Positions 1 through 9,507 of a stretch of 64,000 nucleotides of DNA are shown here, in pieces. Numbering within the stretch: the first letter of the stretch is position 1; each line of letters begins with the position of its first letter. The notes beneath the pieces were generated by a model. It ran no database searches. It saw only the letters and a list, made by a program, of their open reading frames with translations, and was not told where the DNA came from. The stretch spans positions 46,605-110,604 of the forward strand of contig JBQTHE010000012.1 in the NCBI GenBank assembly GCA_052390115.1. The letters are read 5' to 3'. A program made the position numbers and the translations under genes. Origin of the DNA: GCA-003244245 sp052390115 (GTDB lineage: Bacteria > Actinomycetota > Actinomycetes > Mycobacteriales > Pseudonocardiaceae).

Positions 1-26
1 ACCGTGGTTCAGCTACCCATCGGGGT

Positions 27-1079
27 TCAGCTACCCAGCCGGACCGGCTCGCCGCGCCGGCCGGTGGTCACGTCGAAGAACCGCAACTTCCGGGTGGGGA
101 CCGCGAAGTCGTGCCGATCTCCTGAGGCGATCGGGGTGTCGACCGTCGCCGGTAGCCGCGCGATCACCCGCGCCGGCTCGTCCCCGATCGTCACCGTGCC
201 GTAGACGTGCCGATCGCCGGACAGGTACTCCAGCCGCTGCACCGACAGCGTCATGGTGCACCGCTGCCCCGGCACGTGCTGGACGGGCAGCAGGTGCTCC
301 GGGCGGAAGCCGATGACCGTCGCGCCCCGGCTGACCAGGTTCATCGGTGGTGAGCCGATGAAGGTGGCCACGAAGGTGTCGGCCGGGTCGTCGTAGACCG
401 CGACCGGCGCGCCGATCTGGCGGACCTGCCCACCAGCCAGCACCACGATGCGGTCGCCCAGCCCCATCGCTTCGGTCTGGTCGTGGGTGACGTACATCGT
501 GGTCGTGCCGATCTCCTGCTGGAACCGCTTGAGCTCGTCGCGAGCCGAGGTGCGCAGCTTGGCATCCAGGTTCGACAGCGGCTCGTCGAGCAGGAACACC
601 GTCGGCTCGCGGACCAGCGCGCGGGCTAGCGCCACCCGCTGCCGCTCCCCACCGGAGAGTTCCCGCGGCTTGCGGTCCAGCAGCTGCTCGATGCCGAGCA
701 GCCCGGCGGCCCAGCGCGCCCGCTCGCCGCGCCGGTCGCGCGGCATTCCAGCGGCCCGCAGCGGGAAGACGATGTTGGCCAGCACCGTCTTGTGCGGGTA
801 GAGGGCGTAGCTCTGGAACACCATCGCGATCTTCCGGGCCCGCGGTGGCAGCCCGGTGACCACCTGCCCGGCGATCAGCACGTCGCCCACGGTCGGTTGC
901 TCGAGCCCCGCGATGGTGCGCAGCAGAGTCGTCTTGCCGCAGCCCGACGGCCCGAGCAGCACGAGGTACTCGCCCTCCTCGGTGGCCAGGTCGATCCCAT
1001 CGATGGCGCGCACCTCGCCAGCCCCCTTACCACCGGCGTGGAAGCGCTTGTGCAGATTGCGGACCTCGACTACCGCCAT
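27..1079 (-). CDS. ABC transporter ATP-binding protein, UgpC/MsmK type
   Basis: 350-aa ATPase that would energise uptake of a sugar or similar solute at the membrane. Seen: Walker A GPSGCGKTT near residue 43, signature LSGGERQR, Walker B FLLDEPLSNLD followed by the switch His in YVTHDQTEAM, and a C-terminal TOBE-like regulatory part (GFRPEHL). Length and layout match the CUT1-importer ATPases. It starts three bases after the stop of the binding-protein gene (1083), so the two are co-transcribed. No permease lies in the window; permease genes may lie beyond the left edge. Substrate unknown. Confidence 0.9.
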   Translation of the reverse strand: MAVVEVRNLHKRFHAGGKGAGEVRAIDGIDLATEEGEYLVLLGPSGCGKTTLLRTIAGLEQPTVGDVLIAGQVVTGLPPRARKIAMVFQSYALYPHKTVLANIVFPLRAAGMPRDRRGERARWAAGLLGIEQLLDRKPRELSGGERQRVALARALVREPTVFLLDEPLSNLDAKLRTSARDELKRFQQEIGTTTMYVTHDQTEAMGLGDRIVVLAGGQVRQIGAPVAVYDDPADTFVATFIGSPPMNLVSRGATVIGFRPEHLLPVQHVPGQRCTMTLSVQRLEYLSGDRHVYGTVTIGDEPARVIARLPATVDTPIASGDRHDFAVPTRKLRFFDVTTGRRGEPVRLGS

Positions 1080-1082
1080 CTC

Positions 1083-2492
1083 TCAGCTGCCGCCGGTGCC
1101 GATGAGCCCGCGCTGGCGCCACTTGTCGAAGATGGGGGTGATCTGCGCCTCGGCCTCGGCGACCGCTTGCGCTGCGGTGGCCTGCCCGCGGGCCGCCTTG
1201 GCGAACATGTTCGGGATGACGAACGTGGCGAACACCTCGCCCTCGGCACCGTTGGCCGGGCCGGGGTGACCGACGTTGGTACTCCAGTCGGTGGCCTTCT
1301 CCAGCAGCGCGAGCTTGTCAGCTGGTCTGGCTCCGAACGGGTCGTTGCGCAGCCAGTCATTGAACTTGGGTGCCACGTCCCGGTAGGCCGGGAAGTCGTA
1401 CAGCGTGGAGTGCCAGCTCACCACGTCGCTATTGGCGGTGTAGTGCAGCAGGAACTCCTTGGCCGCGGCCGGGTTCGCCGCGAAGTTCGGAACGATCCAG
1501 TTGTACATCACGTGGCTGGCCACCAGATCGTCCGCGGGCCCGCGTAGTGCGGGGGTGAAGAAGATGTCGTCGGCGACGTCGGGGTCGGTGTCCTGCGAGG
1601 TCCGCCAGGCCGATATGGAGTTCAGGATGTAGGACAGCTGGCCGGCCGCCAGGCCCTGGTTGTTGGACGCCGCGTTCCAGGCGAACACCTCAGGCGTCAT
1701 GGCCGCCTGGTACAGCCGGGTCATGTACTCCACCGCCGCGACAGCCTGCGGGGAGTTGATCACAACCTGTTCCCTGGCGTCCTGGATAGACGCTCCGAAC
1801 GACCACAGCAGTGCCCGACCGGCCATGTTGGAGTCGATTTCCTGCGACATACCGATACCGACCTGAACGTTCTTGCTGCTCTTGATCTCCGCCGCACCCC
1901 GCAGCAGGTCGTCCCAGCTGGCCGGCCCGTTAGCCAGACCTACCGGCTCCCACAAGCTGCGGCGGTAGTCACCGGGGTCGGGCACCCAGGCCGGCGAGTA
2001 GGCGAAGAACTTCTTGGTCGTCGGGTTGAAGCTCGACTTGCGGCAGAGCTCCAGCTGAGTGCCGTGCCGGCGACTTGCCTCGGTGACCACGTCGGTGAGG
2101 TCCAGCACGCTCGGCTCGTACTGCGGGACGGGGGCGATGTGCAGGATCAGGTCGTGGCCCTGGTTGGCCTGGATCTCCGCCTGGGTGCGGGCCGGCAGGT
2201 CGGCGTAGTTGATGTGGTCGATCGTGACGTCCACGCCCACCTTGGAGCCCCAGTCCTTGGCCCAGGGGTCGAACCACGTGTCGTGCGCCGGCACGAAGTG
2301 GCTCCACATCAGGATCGACAGCGCGCCGGAGAGCTTTGACCGGGGCTCGCTGAACGTGCCGGCCGGTGCCCCCTGAACCGGCCCGGATGCGCCGTCGGGG
2401 CCGCCGGCGCAGGCGGCGAGCACACCACCCAGCGCAGCCACTCCCGAGGCCTGCAGGAACCGCCGTCGAGTGAAGCCAAGCGCGCTGCTCAT
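1083..2492 (-). CDS. ABC transporter substrate-binding lipoprotein, Tat-exported
   Basis: Extracytoplasmic solute receptor of the importer whose ATPase follows three bases downstream. The N-terminus has a twin-arginine signal (TRRRFLQASGVAALGG) followed by a lipobox (LAAC), so the mature protein should be a lipoprotein anchored outside the membrane. The mature part resembles the extracellular family 1 (sugar) binding proteins: WSHFVPAHDTWFDPWAKDW, a QGHDLILH segment and long alpha/beta lobes. An upstream in-frame start at 2648 exists, but the ATG at 2492 has a GGAGG-type ribosome site eight bases ahead and puts the Tat signal at the terminus, so it is chosen. 469 aa. Ligand not predictable. 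Confidence 0.88.
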   Translation of the reverse strand: MSSALGFTRRRFLQASGVAALGGVLAACAGGPDGASGPVQGAPAGTFSEPRSKLSGALSILMWSHFVPAHDTWFDPWAKDWGSKVGVDVTIDHINYADLPARTQAEIQANQGHDLILHIAPVPQYEPSVLDLTDVVTEASRRHGTQLELCRKSSFNPTTKKFFAYSPAWVPDPGDYRRSLWEPVGLANGPASWDDLLRGAAEIKSSKNVQVGIGMSQEIDSNMAGRALLWSFGASIQDAREQVVINSPQAVAAVEYMTRLYQAAMTPEVFAWNAASNNQGLAAGQLSYILNSISAWRTSQDTDPDVADDIFFTPALRGPADDLVASHVMYNWIVPNFAANPAAAKEFLLHYTANSDVVSWHSTLYDFPAYRDVAPKFNDWLRNDPFGARPADKLALLEKATDWSTNVGHPGPANGAEGEVFATFVIPNMFAKAARGQATAAQAVAEAEAQITPIFDKWRQRGLIGTGGS

Positions 2493-2719
2493 CTGGTCCT
2501 CCTCGCCGCGACCAATGCGGATTGGCTGGGTCGTGATCGGGGTGACCGGCAAAGAGTAACGAGGGATCACAGCTGCTGGCACGATGTGAACCGCTCTGTT
2601 ATCTGTTCCGGACGCGAAGAACACTCTCGGTGACTGGACCGGCACCACAATGGCTCTACCTCCGATCGCCGTCAGGGGCCACGCTGGGGCCGCGCCGCAT
2701 ATCGAGAGGAGCCAGCCCT

Positions 2720-3484
2720 ATGGAGATCGAGTCATATGAGCCGGGAACCCCGTGCTGGGTGGATCTGGGCAGCCCGGATCCGGCCGCCGCCGCGGACTTC
2801 TACTCCGGCCTGTTCGGCTGGGAGGTCGTCGACCAGGGCCCCGATGCGGGCGGGTACCGGATGGCGTTCTTGCGCGGCCGACCGGTCGCCGGGCTGGGCC
2901 CGCAACAGCAGCCGGGCATCCCGCCGTACTGGACGACCTACATCTCGGTGTCCGACGCCGACGCCGTCACCAAGAACGTCCAGGCCACCGGTGGGCAGGT
3001 GTTCATGGAGCCGATGGACGTTTTCGAGTTCGGCCGGATGGCCGTGTGCGCCGACGCCACCGGGGCACCGTTCTCCATCTGGCAGCCGGGGACCCACATC
3101 GGCGCCGGGCTGGTCAACGAGCCCGGAGCGCTGTGCTGGAACGAGCTGGCCACTCGCGACCGCGCCATAGCGAAGGCCTTCTACCCGGCGGTGTTCGGCT
3201 GGTCACCCGCCGATGTCTCGGGGGGCGGGATGGTCTACACCGAGTGGCAGCTCGGGGATCGCAAGATCGCCGGAATGCTGCAGATGGACGACCGCTGGCC
3301 GGCGGACGTCCCTTCGCACTGGATGGCGTACTTCGCGGTCGAAGACACCGACGCAGTAGCCGCCCAGGCCCACGAACTAGGCGCGACAATCCTGGTCCCC
3401 CCCACCGAGATCCCCCCCGGCCGGTTCGCCGTCCTCAACGACCCCCACGGCGCCGTCTTCAGCGTCATCACCCTGAAGTCCTGA
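2720..3484 (+). CDS. VOC (glyoxalase/bleomycin-resistance fold) protein, two domains
   Basis: 254-aa cytosolic protein made of two vicinal-oxygen-chelate domains: residues about 10-120 (CWVDLGSPDP, then FSIWQPG) and about 130-250 (LCWNELATRD, then FSVITLK). This duplicated layout matches the mycobacterial 27-kDa antigen Cfp30B family, whose biochemical role is unclear. The ATG at 2720 is preferred over 2630 because GAGAGGA lies about nine bases upstream and the domain begins at once. The gene is monocistronic, divergent from the importer operon, and ends five bases before a strong hairpin. Confidence 0.88.
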   Translation: MEIESYEPGTPCWVDLGSPDPAAAADFYSGLFGWEVVDQGPDAGGYRMAFLRGRPVAGLGPQQQPGIPPYWTTYISVSDADAVTKNVQATGGQVFMEPMDVFEFGRMAVCADATGAPFSIWQPGTHIGAGLVNEPGALCWNELATRDRAIAKAFYPAVFGWSPADVSGGGMVYTEWQLGDRKIAGMLQMDDRWPADVPSHWMAYFAVEDTDAVAAQAHELGATILVPPTEIPPGRFAVLNDPHGAVFSVITLKS

Positions 3485-3488
3485 CGCA

Positions 3489-3544
3489 TTCAGCGGGCTC
3501 AGCGGGGTAAACGAGCCCGTTATAACCCCGCTGAGCCCGCTGAA
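3489..3544. terminator. bidirectional terminator hairpin between convergent genes
   Basis: A perfect 20-bp inverted repeat: left arm 3489-3508 beginning TTCAGCGGGCTC, right arm 3525-3544, with a 16-nt loop. It fills the gap between the VOC gene (ends 3484, plus) and the PEP carboxykinase gene (ends 3564, minus). There is no clear U-tract, which is common for actinobacterial terminators. Confidence 0.85.
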
Positions 3545-3563
3545 CGCGGGAGACGGCGAGGGG

Positions 3564-5399
3564 TCAGGGGTTGAGGCGTTGGGTGAGGGCGTCTAGCTCG
3601 TCGCGCATCGTGCTGGGGAGGGCGTCGCCGATCGTTTCGAACCACTGCTCGATCAACGGGATCTCCTGCCGCCACTCGTCTTTGTCCACCACCAGCGAGG
3701 CGCCGACGTCCTCGATCGTGGTGTCCAGCCCGGACAGGTCGATCTGGTCGGCGCTGGGCACCCGGCCGATCGCGGTGTCGGTCGCCTCGGCCCTACCTTC
3801 GATCCGCTCGATGATCCACTTCAGTACGCGGCTGTTCTCCCTGAAACCCGGCCACAACAAGCGCTGGTCGGCGCCGCGGCGAAACCAGTTCACGTAGAAG
3901 ACCTTCGGCAGCTTGCTGGCGTCGGCCTGCTTGCCGACATTGATCCAGTGCTGGAAGTAGTCGCCGGCGTTGTAGCCGATGAACGGCAGCATCGCCATCG
4001 GGTCGCGGCGCAGTTCGCCGACCCTCCCGGCGGCCGCTGCGGTCTTCTCGCTGGACAGCGTGGCACCCAGGAACACCCCGTGCTGCCAGTCGAAGGCCTC
4101 GTTGACCAGCGGGACGGTGCTGGCCCGGCGACCACCGAAGAGGATCGCCGAGATCGGCACGCCAGCCGGATCGTCCCACTCATCCGCGAGCACTGGGCAC
4201 TGCGCCATCGGGGTGCAGTACCGCGAATTCGGGTGCGCGCCGCGCTGCCCTGCCGCGCCATTGGCAGGCGTCCAGTCCTGCTTGGTCCACGAGGTGGCGT
4301 GCTCCGGCCTGTTCTCCATGCCCTCCCACCAGATGTCGCCGTCGTCGGTGAGCGCGACGTTGGTGAAGATCGAGTTGCCGTAGCGCAGGGTGCGCATGGC
4401 GTTGGGGTTGGTCTTCCAGCTGGTGCCCGGGGCCACGCCGAAGAACCCGTTCTCGGGGTTCACCGCGTAGAGCCGGCCGTCGGCACCGAAGCGCATCCAG
4501 GCGATGTCGTCACCCAGCGTTTCGACCTTCCAGCCGGGGATGGTGGGTTCGAGCATCGCCAGGTTGGTCTTGCCGCAGCCCGAGGGGAACGCGGCCGCGA
4601 TGTAGTGGGTCCGCCGCTGCGGGCTGGTCAGCTTGAGGATCAGCATGTGCTCGGCGAGCCAGCCCTCGTCGCGAGCCATCGCCGAGGCGATCCGCAGCGA
4701 GTAGCACTTCTTGCCCAGCAGCGCGTTGCCGCCGTAGCCGGAGCCGAAGCTCCAGATCATCCGCTCCTCGGGGAAGTGGCTGATGTATTTGGTGTCGTTG
4801 CACGGCCAGGGCACATCGGCCTCGCCGGGTTCCAGCGGGCGACCCACCGAGTGCAGGCAGGGCACGAAGTCCGCATCGCTGCCGTCGGGTCGGGTGAACT
4901 TGCGCAGGGCGCGCCCGCCCATCCGGGTCATGATCTTCATCGAGCACACCACGTATTCGGAATCGGTGAGCTCGACGCCCAGTTTGGGTTTCGGGTCCTC
5001 CAGCGGGCCCATGCAGAAGGGCACCACGTACATCGTCCGGCCGCGCATGCAACCCCGGTACAGCCCGGTCATGATCGCTTTCATCTCGTCGGGCTGCATC
5101 CAGTTGTTGGTGGCCCCGGCGTCGCGCTCGGCTCGCGAGCAGATGAAGGTGCGCTCCTCCACCCGGGCAACATCGGACGGGTCCGAGACGGCCCAGAACG
5201 AGTTCGGTTTGCGGTCCAGCCGGGTGAACGTGCCGGCATCGACGAGCTGGCCGGTGAGCCGGTCCCACTCTTCCTCGGATCCGTCGCACCACACGACCCG
5301 ATCGGGCCTGGTCAGTTCGGCGGTCTCGCGCACCCAGTTGCGCAACCGGGCATGGCTGGTCGGGGCATCGTCGAGACCCGGGATGGTCGAGGTGGTCAC
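3564..5399 (-). CDS. pckG: phosphoenolpyruvate carboxykinase (GTP)
   Basis: Interconverts oxaloacetate and phosphoenolpyruvate using GTP/GDP, the entry step of gluconeogenesis. 611 aa, the usual length of the GTP-dependent class. Seen: the P-loop AFPSGCGKTNLAML with its reactive Cys, the metal/substrate segment GDDIAWM, ENGFFGVAPGTS, and WFRRGADQRLLWPGF in the C-terminal lobe. The GTG at 5399 has GGGAGGAG nine bases upstream. The gene is monocistronic and ends at the shared hairpin at 3489-3544. About 70 bases of lower-GC sequence (5460-5530) upstream may hold its promoter. Confidence 0.97.
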   Translation of the reverse strand: MTTSTIPGLDDAPTSHARLRNWVRETAELTRPDRVVWCDGSEEEWDRLTGQLVDAGTFTRLDRKPNSFWAVSDPSDVARVEERTFICSRAERDAGATNNWMQPDEMKAIMTGLYRGCMRGRTMYVVPFCMGPLEDPKPKLGVELTDSEYVVCSMKIMTRMGGRALRKFTRPDGSDADFVPCLHSVGRPLEPGEADVPWPCNDTKYISHFPEERMIWSFGSGYGGNALLGKKCYSLRIASAMARDEGWLAEHMLILKLTSPQRRTHYIAAAFPSGCGKTNLAMLEPTIPGWKVETLGDDIAWMRFGADGRLYAVNPENGFFGVAPGTSWKTNPNAMRTLRYGNSIFTNVALTDDGDIWWEGMENRPEHATSWTKQDWTPANGAAGQRGAHPNSRYCTPMAQCPVLADEWDDPAGVPISAILFGGRRASTVPLVNEAFDWQHGVFLGATLSSEKTAAAAGRVGELRRDPMAMLPFIGYNAGDYFQHWINVGKQADASKLPKVFYVNWFRRGADQRLLWPGFRENSRVLKWIIERIEGRAEATDTAIGRVPSADQIDLSGLDTTIEDVGASLVVDKDEWRQEIPLIEQWFETIGDALPSTMRDELDALTQRLNP

Positions 5400-5572
5400 C
5401 GCTGCACTCCTCCCTGGAGGAACGCCAAGGACCGCCCGTGCTCAGCACGGACGGTTGGACGTCAAAGTGATGACCTCAAGGTTAACCCGGCGAAACTACT
5501 CAGCGATTGAGAAATATCTCACACATGTCCGGTCGCGAATCGGTCTCAAAATTCGCCGTCACAGCGTCGGCT

Positions 5573-6997
5573 TTAGCTGGCCTGGCTCACCGAGGACATG
5601 TTGAAGTCAGGTATCCGGATGGGGGGCATCGAGGTGCGAGCGAACCAATCCTTGCCCTCCCGGCATAGCGTGGCCCCGGTCGCACCAACCTCGCTGGCGC
5701 GGCGGACCAGGTCGATCGGGCTCTCGTTGAACCGGAAGTTGTTCACCTGACCGACCACCGCACCATCCTCAACGAGGTACACCCCGTCCCGGGTCAGCCC
5801 GGTGAGCAGCAACGAGGTTGGGTCAACCTCACGGATGTACCACAGGCAGGTCAGCAGCAACCCCCGCTCGGTGCGGGCCACCAGGTCGTCGGTCGAAGCA
5901 TCCGACCCACCGGTCAACACCAGGTTCTCCGGTGGTGGGGTGAACACCCCACCCAGCTCCGCTGCAGCCGCCCGGGGGTAGGCCAGCGCGTTCACCGTGC
6001 CGTCTCGCAACCAGTCCACCCGGCGCACCGGGACGCCGTTGTCGAAGACGCTCACCGAGTCGCTCGAGTAGCTGGTAGCCAGGAACGGCGCCGTCGCCAG
6101 GCCCGCCGCAGCCGGATCGCTGGACAGCGTGAGCGGCAGGTCGGTGAGCCGCTCGCCCAGCCGGGTCGGCGAGCTGGATCCGGCCACGGCCGACCACGGC
6201 GAGCGTCCTTCGTGGGTCGGGCGGCCTTCCATCGACCACACCAGGTCGGTCATCAGATCGGAGACCGCCGACGGCGGCAGGATCGTCTCGTGCCGGCCCG
6301 CAGGCAGCTCCAGGCGCCGCTGCGACCAGCCCAGCCGTCGCCGCACCTCAGCGATCAGGGCAGCGATGTCCACGTCGGTGAAATCAGCCGTGTAAGCCCC
6401 GGCCCAGGCGCTGCGGGTGAGGTCGTCGGCGACCTTGCCGTTGATCTCCACGGTGCCGGTGGGCTGCACCCAGCGACGGCGTAGCCCCGTCGAGGACGCC
6501 AGCCAGGTGGTCTCCAGCCGGTGCTCGGCGAAGCCGTAGAGCAGCTCGCCACCGCCAATCCGGGCAGGGGAGTCGCCGGACGCCGCACCGAATGCCGCTG
6601 CCAGCTCATCCGCCAGCCTTGCGAACACGCCGATTTCGGTGGCCGTCGCTGGCGCGTCGAAGTCACCGTCGACCGTACCGTCGGCCAGCGGTGCGGCGTC
6701 CCGGGCCGGCCCGGACTGGTGGGCCGACTCCTCGCTGGCTGCCACCACAGCGCGCACCTCATCGAGGTCGGTGCCATTGCCACTCACCGTGCCGATCGAG
6801 GGACCCGCAACGGACCCACCGGCTGCCTCCACAATCGAGATCACCGAGAACGAGCGGGTCGTGGTGTGCCCGTTGGTGGTCATCGTGTTGTTGGCCCAGC
6901 GCAGGTTGACCTCGCTGGTGTCGGTGAGCAGCACGATGCATCCGTCGGCCTTGGACGCGGCCAGCGCGGCCGCGGTCAGTTCATCGGCAGGTATCAC
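5573..6997 (-). CDS. TldE/PmbA-type metalloprotease partner subunit
   Basis: 474-aa member of the TldD/PmbA family. TldD and TldE act as a heterodimeric metalloprotease known for processing modified peptides and degrading unfolded peptides. TldE lacks the metal motif, and none is seen here. The C-terminal family fold is recognisable (GVYLVEDGAVVGQVNNFRFNESP). The GTG at 6997 overlaps the TGA of tldD in a GTGA, with GGAGGCC upstream, so translation is coupled. An open frame continues upstream into tldD but is a shadow of it. Whether the peptide substrate is encoded nearby is unknown; none was seen. Confidence 0.88.
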   Translation of the reverse strand: MIPADELTAAALAASKADGCIVLLTDTSEVNLRWANNTMTTNGHTTTRSFSVISIVEAAGGSVAGPSIGTVSGNGTDLDEVRAVVAASEESAHQSGPARDAAPLADGTVDGDFDAPATATEIGVFARLADELAAAFGAASGDSPARIGGGELLYGFAEHRLETTWLASSTGLRRRWVQPTGTVEINGKVADDLTRSAWAGAYTADFTDVDIAALIAEVRRRLGWSQRRLELPAGRHETILPPSAVSDLMTDLVWSMEGRPTHEGRSPWSAVAGSSSPTRLGERLTDLPLTLSSDPAAAGLATAPFLATSYSSDSVSVFDNGVPVRRVDWLRDGTVNALAYPRAAAAELGGVFTPPPENLVLTGGSDASTDDLVARTERGLLLTCLWYIREVDPTSLLLTGLTRDGVYLVEDGAVVGQVNNFRFNESPIDLVRRASEVGATGATLCREGKDWFARTSMPPIRIPDFNMSSVSQAS

Positions 6998-8511
6998 TGG
7001 CCGGCCTCCTCGCGGGTGTTGAGCACGTTGATACCGCGGAACAGCGCCGACGGGCATCCGTGGCTGACTGCCGCGACCTGACCAGGCTGAGCCTTGCCAC
7101 AGTTCAACGCACCGCCCAGCAACCACGTCGAGGCGCCACCGACAGCCTCCATCGCACCCCAGAAATCGGTGGTGGTGGCCTGATAGGCGACGTCGCGGAG
7201 CTGCCCGGCCAACTGACCGCCCTCGATGCGGTAGAAGCGCTGCCCGGTGAACTGGAAGTTGTAGCGCTGCATGTCGATCGACCAGGAGCGGTCGCCGACG
7301 ATGTAGATGCCACGCTGCACCCCGGAGATCAGCTCCGAGGTCGTGGTGTCGGTGCTGGGGTCCGGTTGCAGCGATACGTTGGCCATTCGCTGGATGGGCA
7401 CGTGGTGCGGCGAGTCGGCATACGCGCAGCCGGCCGAGCGTTCCAGGCCGAGCCGGCGGGCGAAGACTCGATCGGTCTGGTAGCCGACCAGCGTCCCGTC
7501 TGCTACCAGGTCCCACTGCGAGGTGGCGACCCCGTCGTCGTCGTAGCCGATGGTGGCCAGCCCGTGCGGCTGGGTGCGGTCCCCGGTGACGTGCATCAGC
7601 GGCGAGCCGTAGCGCAGCGTGCCGAGCTTGTCCGGGGTGGCGAAAGAGGACCCGGCATAGGCTGCCTCGTAGCCGATCGCACGGTCGTACTCGGTGGCGT
7701 GCCCCACCGACTCGTGGATCGTCAGCCACAAATTGGTGGGGTCGATCACCAAGTCGTACCGGCCAGGCTCAACGCTGGGCGCCTTGACCTTCTCGGCCAG
7801 CCACTCCGGGATCTGCGCGAGCTCATCGTCCCAGTCCCACACGGTGTTGCCGGCCAGGTACTCCCAGCCCCGAGCAGCCGGCGGCGCGCAGGTTCGCATG
7901 CTCTCGAACGAGCCGGCGGCCCGGTCCACCGCGGTGGCGGTAACTACGGGATACAGCCGCACCCGCTGCTGGGTGGTGCTCGTGCCGGCGGAGTCAGCGT
8001 AGAACTTGGTCTCCTTCGCCGCGCGGAAGACCACGTCGGTGTGCTCGACGCCGTCGGTGGCAAGCAACCGGCGGGACCACTCCGACAGCAGCGCCACCTT
8101 CTCCTGCAGGGGCACCGTGAACGGGTCGATCTCGTAGTCGCCGACCCAGACGGCCCCGGCGTGCACGGGCTCAGCCGCCAACTCCACCCGCTCGGCGTTA
8201 AGCCGGCGCAGCGTGCGGGCCACCTCGACGGCCCGCTGCGCGGTAGCCACGGCAGAGCGCGGGGTCAGCTCGAGGTGCGAAGCGAACCCCCAGGTGCCCT
8301 CGACGATCACCCGCACGGCCAGCCCCACGGTGGTCGAGTCCTGCGCCGTAGCGACCGCCCCGTCGCGCAGCCGCAGCAGCTGCCCGGTGGTCCGCTCGAT
8401 CCGCACGTCGGCGTGCTCGGCGCCCAGCTCGCGGGCTCGCCCGACGGCGGCGTCAGCCACCGACCGCAACGGCAGGTCAAGGAAATCTGGATCGATCACA
8501 CCGATGCTCAC
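6994..8511 (-). CDS. TldD-type metalloprotease
   Basis: 505-aa catalytic partner of the TldE-like protein. The zinc motif HESVGHATE sits at about residues 266-274, matching the HExxxH signature of TldD; zinc is bound by these His residues and a later Cys. N-terminal region VADAAVGRARELGAEHADVRIER is typical of the family. The GTG at 8511 is chosen because it overlaps the TGA of the preceding frameshifted gene (GTGA) and aligns with the family start. A longer frame to 8706 has no family similarity. Cytosolic, translationally coupled to the next gene. Confidence 0.9.
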   Translation of the reverse strand: MSIGVIDPDFLDLPLRSVADAAVGRARELGAEHADVRIERTTGQLLRLRDGAVATAQDSTTVGLAVRVIVEGTWGFASHLELTPRSAVATAQRAVEVARTLRRLNAERVELAAEPVHAGAVWVGDYEIDPFTVPLQEKVALLSEWSRRLLATDGVEHTDVVFRAAKETKFYADSAGTSTTQQRVRLYPVVTATAVDRAAGSFESMRTCAPPAARGWEYLAGNTVWDWDDELAQIPEWLAEKVKAPSVEPGRYDLVIDPTNLWLTIHESVGHATEYDRAIGYEAAYAGSSFATPDKLGTLRYGSPLMHVTGDRTQPHGLATIGYDDDGVATSQWDLVADGTLVGYQTDRVFARRLGLERSAGCAYADSPHHVPIQRMANVSLQPDPSTDTTTSELISGVQRGIYIVGDRSWSIDMQRYNFQFTGQRFYRIEGGQLAGQLRDVAYQATTTDFWGAMEAVGGASTWLLGGALNCGKAQPGQVAAVSHGCPSALFRGINVLNTREEAGQ

Positions 8512-8929
8512 CTTGCCGACCCTATCGCCCGCTGCAGCAACCGGGCGGCCAGCGCCGCCGCAGCCGATCCGAGGATCCCGGACTCCTGCAGCACAACCAG
8601 CGGGACGACCGGCACGCCGATCGGGATCTTCTCCTCGACCGCACAGATAGCACCATCTCGGGGTCCGCGATCGGCACGCCCTGCAGACCCGCGGCGAACT
8701 CCCCACCGACGACCATCGGCACCCCCGCGGCGAGCGCGGGCCACATCACGCGGAGCACCAGCAGCCAGGGGTCCAGGCCTCTCGCGTCCAGGCCTATCGC
8801 GTCCGACCCCGGTTCCAGCCGCTCGTCGAGGGCAGCGGTGCTCGGCTCAACCCCGAAGGTCACCGCCAGACCGAACGCGCTCAGCACCCGCCGCACCGCG
8901 TCCACGGCACGCCAGCAGAAGGTCCACAT
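8508..8929 (-). pseudogene. frameshifted gene upstream of tldD, unrecognised product
   Basis: Two coding-like stretches join across a frameshift near 8640-8660. The first starts at ATG 8929 with GGAG upstream and reads MWTFCWRAVDAVRRVL through AAGVPMVVGG. The second reads AVEEKIPIGVPVVPLVVL and ALAARLLQRAIGSAR, and its TGA overlaps the GTG of tldD. Both halves look like ordinary soluble protein, together about 140 residues. The precise stop/start coupling suggests it was the first gene of the tldD-tldE run. I do not recognise the family. A one-base sequencing error would restore it. Confidence 0.5.
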
Positions 8930-9507
8930 ACCGCTCCGGTGGGACAGACGATGCGAATGGGACGGCTGGAACCAGGGCACCAACCAGGGGGGCCGTGGGT
9001 TTAACCAGGGTCCCGGTAGGGGATAACCCTCATGTGCCGGGCAGAGCCGTGTAGCACAGTAGTGATTGTCGGTCGAGAGAGAGGGAGCGGAAGCGGTGAC
9101 GATCGGGGTCGAATCTCACCAAGACTTCCTCGATCCGCCTGGGCGCAGCGCCGGGACGCCCAGGCACAGGCCGACACCCGTGGCGCGCAGAACTCGGGGG
9201 GCGCGCGACGGGTATCTGAGGGGAAGAGCCCGGACCGCCATTCGGGGGCGGTCCGGGCCCCAACCCCGCCGTCCATCCTGAATTAGGCCGTGTCCTGTGG
9301 AGCTTCCTATCAGCAGCGCGAGTTCGGGGAACTGAGCGCAGCCAGGATCTGCCCCGGACACCGGCCGATGTCGTGCTGACCGGGGCCGTGAACTCGACGC
9401 CGGCGACATTCTCCTCCCGTCGCAGGTCGGTCTCGTCCAGTTCACGGCGCCCGCGCGCCTCGGCGCCTCGTTGCGGTCGCACCGTCCCATGATCCACAGG
9501 ACGCGCC
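8930..9507. other. 578-bp stretch without a recognisable gene
   Basis: Open frames here are short and have actinobacterial third-position bias in no single frame. Visible structure: three AACCAGGG units between about 8963 and 9016, an inverted repeat CCTGGGCG/CGCCCAGG around 9140-9166, and a terminator-like hairpin at 9228-9258 (listed separately). It probably contains the promoter of the tldD run near its left edge. Confidence 0.4.
9228..9258. terminator. terminator-like hairpin
   Basis: Perfect 12-bp stem GCCCGGACCGCC (9228-9239) with its complement at 9247-9258 and a 7-nt loop ATTCGGG. No gene ends immediately beside it on either strand, so it may serve a transcript not recognised here or a degraded gene. 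Confidence 0.5.

Noticed and set aside
1..40. TTCAGCTACCCA direct repeat at the left edge
   Set aside because: Two 12-bp copies beside the ATPase stop codon; too little sequence to interpret.
3948..5510. 520-codon frame opposite PEP carboxykinase
   Set aside because: Shadow of pckG; Arg/His/Pro-rich with no domain.
7060..9054. 664-codon frame opposite tldD
   Set aside because: Antisense shadow of tldD; no motifs.
9060..9220. tRNA gene
   Set aside because: GGTCGAATC resembles a T-loop, but no acceptor stem or anticodon arm folds around it.
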